Origin: Butyricicoccus sp.
Lineage (GTDB): Bacteria > Bacillota > Clostridia > Oscillospirales > Butyricicoccaceae
Direction: 5' to 3'
Length of the DNA: 7,290 nucleotides
Assembly (NCBI GenBank): GCA_031293105.1
Contig: JAUMSA010000294.1
Coordinates: forward strand, 1 to 7,290
Below the pieces are notes generated by a model. It saw only the letters and a list, made by a program, of their open reading frames with translations. It was not told the origin of the DNA and did no database searches. The position numbers and the translations under genes are program-made. The stretch's first letter is position 1; the number at the start of each line of letters is the position of its first letter. Positions 7,140 through 7,290 of this stretch are shown here, in pieces.

Positions 7140-7290
7140 ATATGCCAAACAGACGCTTGCCGTTTTCGGTCGTTTGGGCGATGACTTCCTCCAAGGGGAT
7201 CTCTTTGATCTCGGCGATGGCTTCGGCCATGCGGTAGACATATAGTGAGGAAGTGAGCTTGCCGCGAGAGGGGGCCGGCGCCATATAGGG
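7138..7290 (-). CDS. TatD-family metal-dependent hydrolase (DNase), C-terminal 50 residues
   Basis: A partial gene whose start lies past the right edge. The last 50 codons read on the minus strand begin PYMAPAPSRGKL and end TTENGKRLFGI before a TAA at 7140-7138. This matches the C-terminal part of TatD/YcfH-type hydrolases: the (D)SPY.AP.P.RGK segment that follows the last metal-binding aspartate, a helix ending in the IPLEEVIAQTTEN.KRLFGI motif, and the stop. TatD proteins are metal-dependent TIM-barrel nucleases implicated in DNA end trimming or quality control. The metal-binding residues themselves are outside the window. The gene converges on the aroQ-peptidase operon, and its stop codon lies in that operon's terminator T-tract. 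Confidence 0.87.
   Translation of the reverse strand, partial: PYMAPAPSRGKLTSSLYVYRMAEAIAEIKEIPLEEVIAQTTENGKRLFGI

Overview
The window looks like chromosomal core-genome DNA from a GC-rich low-redox Firmicute, most likely class Clostridia (Oscillospiraceae/Butyricicoccaceae-like). The lineage is inferred from the strong GGAGG-type ribosome binding sites, sigma-A type promoters, a T-box leader, the gene order dgt-dnaG-rpoD and the aroQ-M24 peptidase pair. No phage, transposon, CRISPR, tRNA or rRNA is visible.

Layout from left to right. Positions 1-149 (minus) hold the 5' part of a T-box leader with its own sigma-A promoter (156-185); the gene it controls lies outside the window. A weak terminator hairpin (198-240) separates it from a minus-strand EamA/DMT-family membrane transporter (278-1135). 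A strong terminator (1178-1205) ends the macromolecular-synthesis cluster, which reads leftward as dgt (4226-5227), dnaG (2453-4204) and rpoD (1216-2435, reading frame broken near its 5' end), with gaps of only 17-21 bases. This cluster ties together dNTP clean-up, primer synthesis at the replication fork and the housekeeping sigma factor.

A divergent intergenic region of 383 bases (5228-5610) contains a 14-bp perfect palindrome, direct repeats, a near-consensus extended -10 promoter and a roughly 127-nt structured leader for the rightward pair aroQ (type II 3-dehydroquinate dehydratase) and an M24B Xaa-Pro peptidase, which overlap by 4 bases (ATGA). That operon ends at a hairpin terminator (7111-7139). 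A convergent, partial TatD-family metal hydrolase gene (7138-7290) begins beyond the right edge, and its stop codon lies inside the terminator T-tract.

The most notable observation is in rpoD. The expected ATG, with a perfect ribosome binding site, opens a frame that ends after 24 codons. The rest of the sigma factor is in the -1 frame. The junction is GGGAAAT followed directly by TGA, which fits the X XXY YYZ pattern for -1 ribosomal slippage, and a TTG overlaps the stop as TTGA. It could be a one-base sequencing or assembly error in an A-run, a real mutation, or a recoding or reinitiation site. I see no clearly new multi-gene system here.
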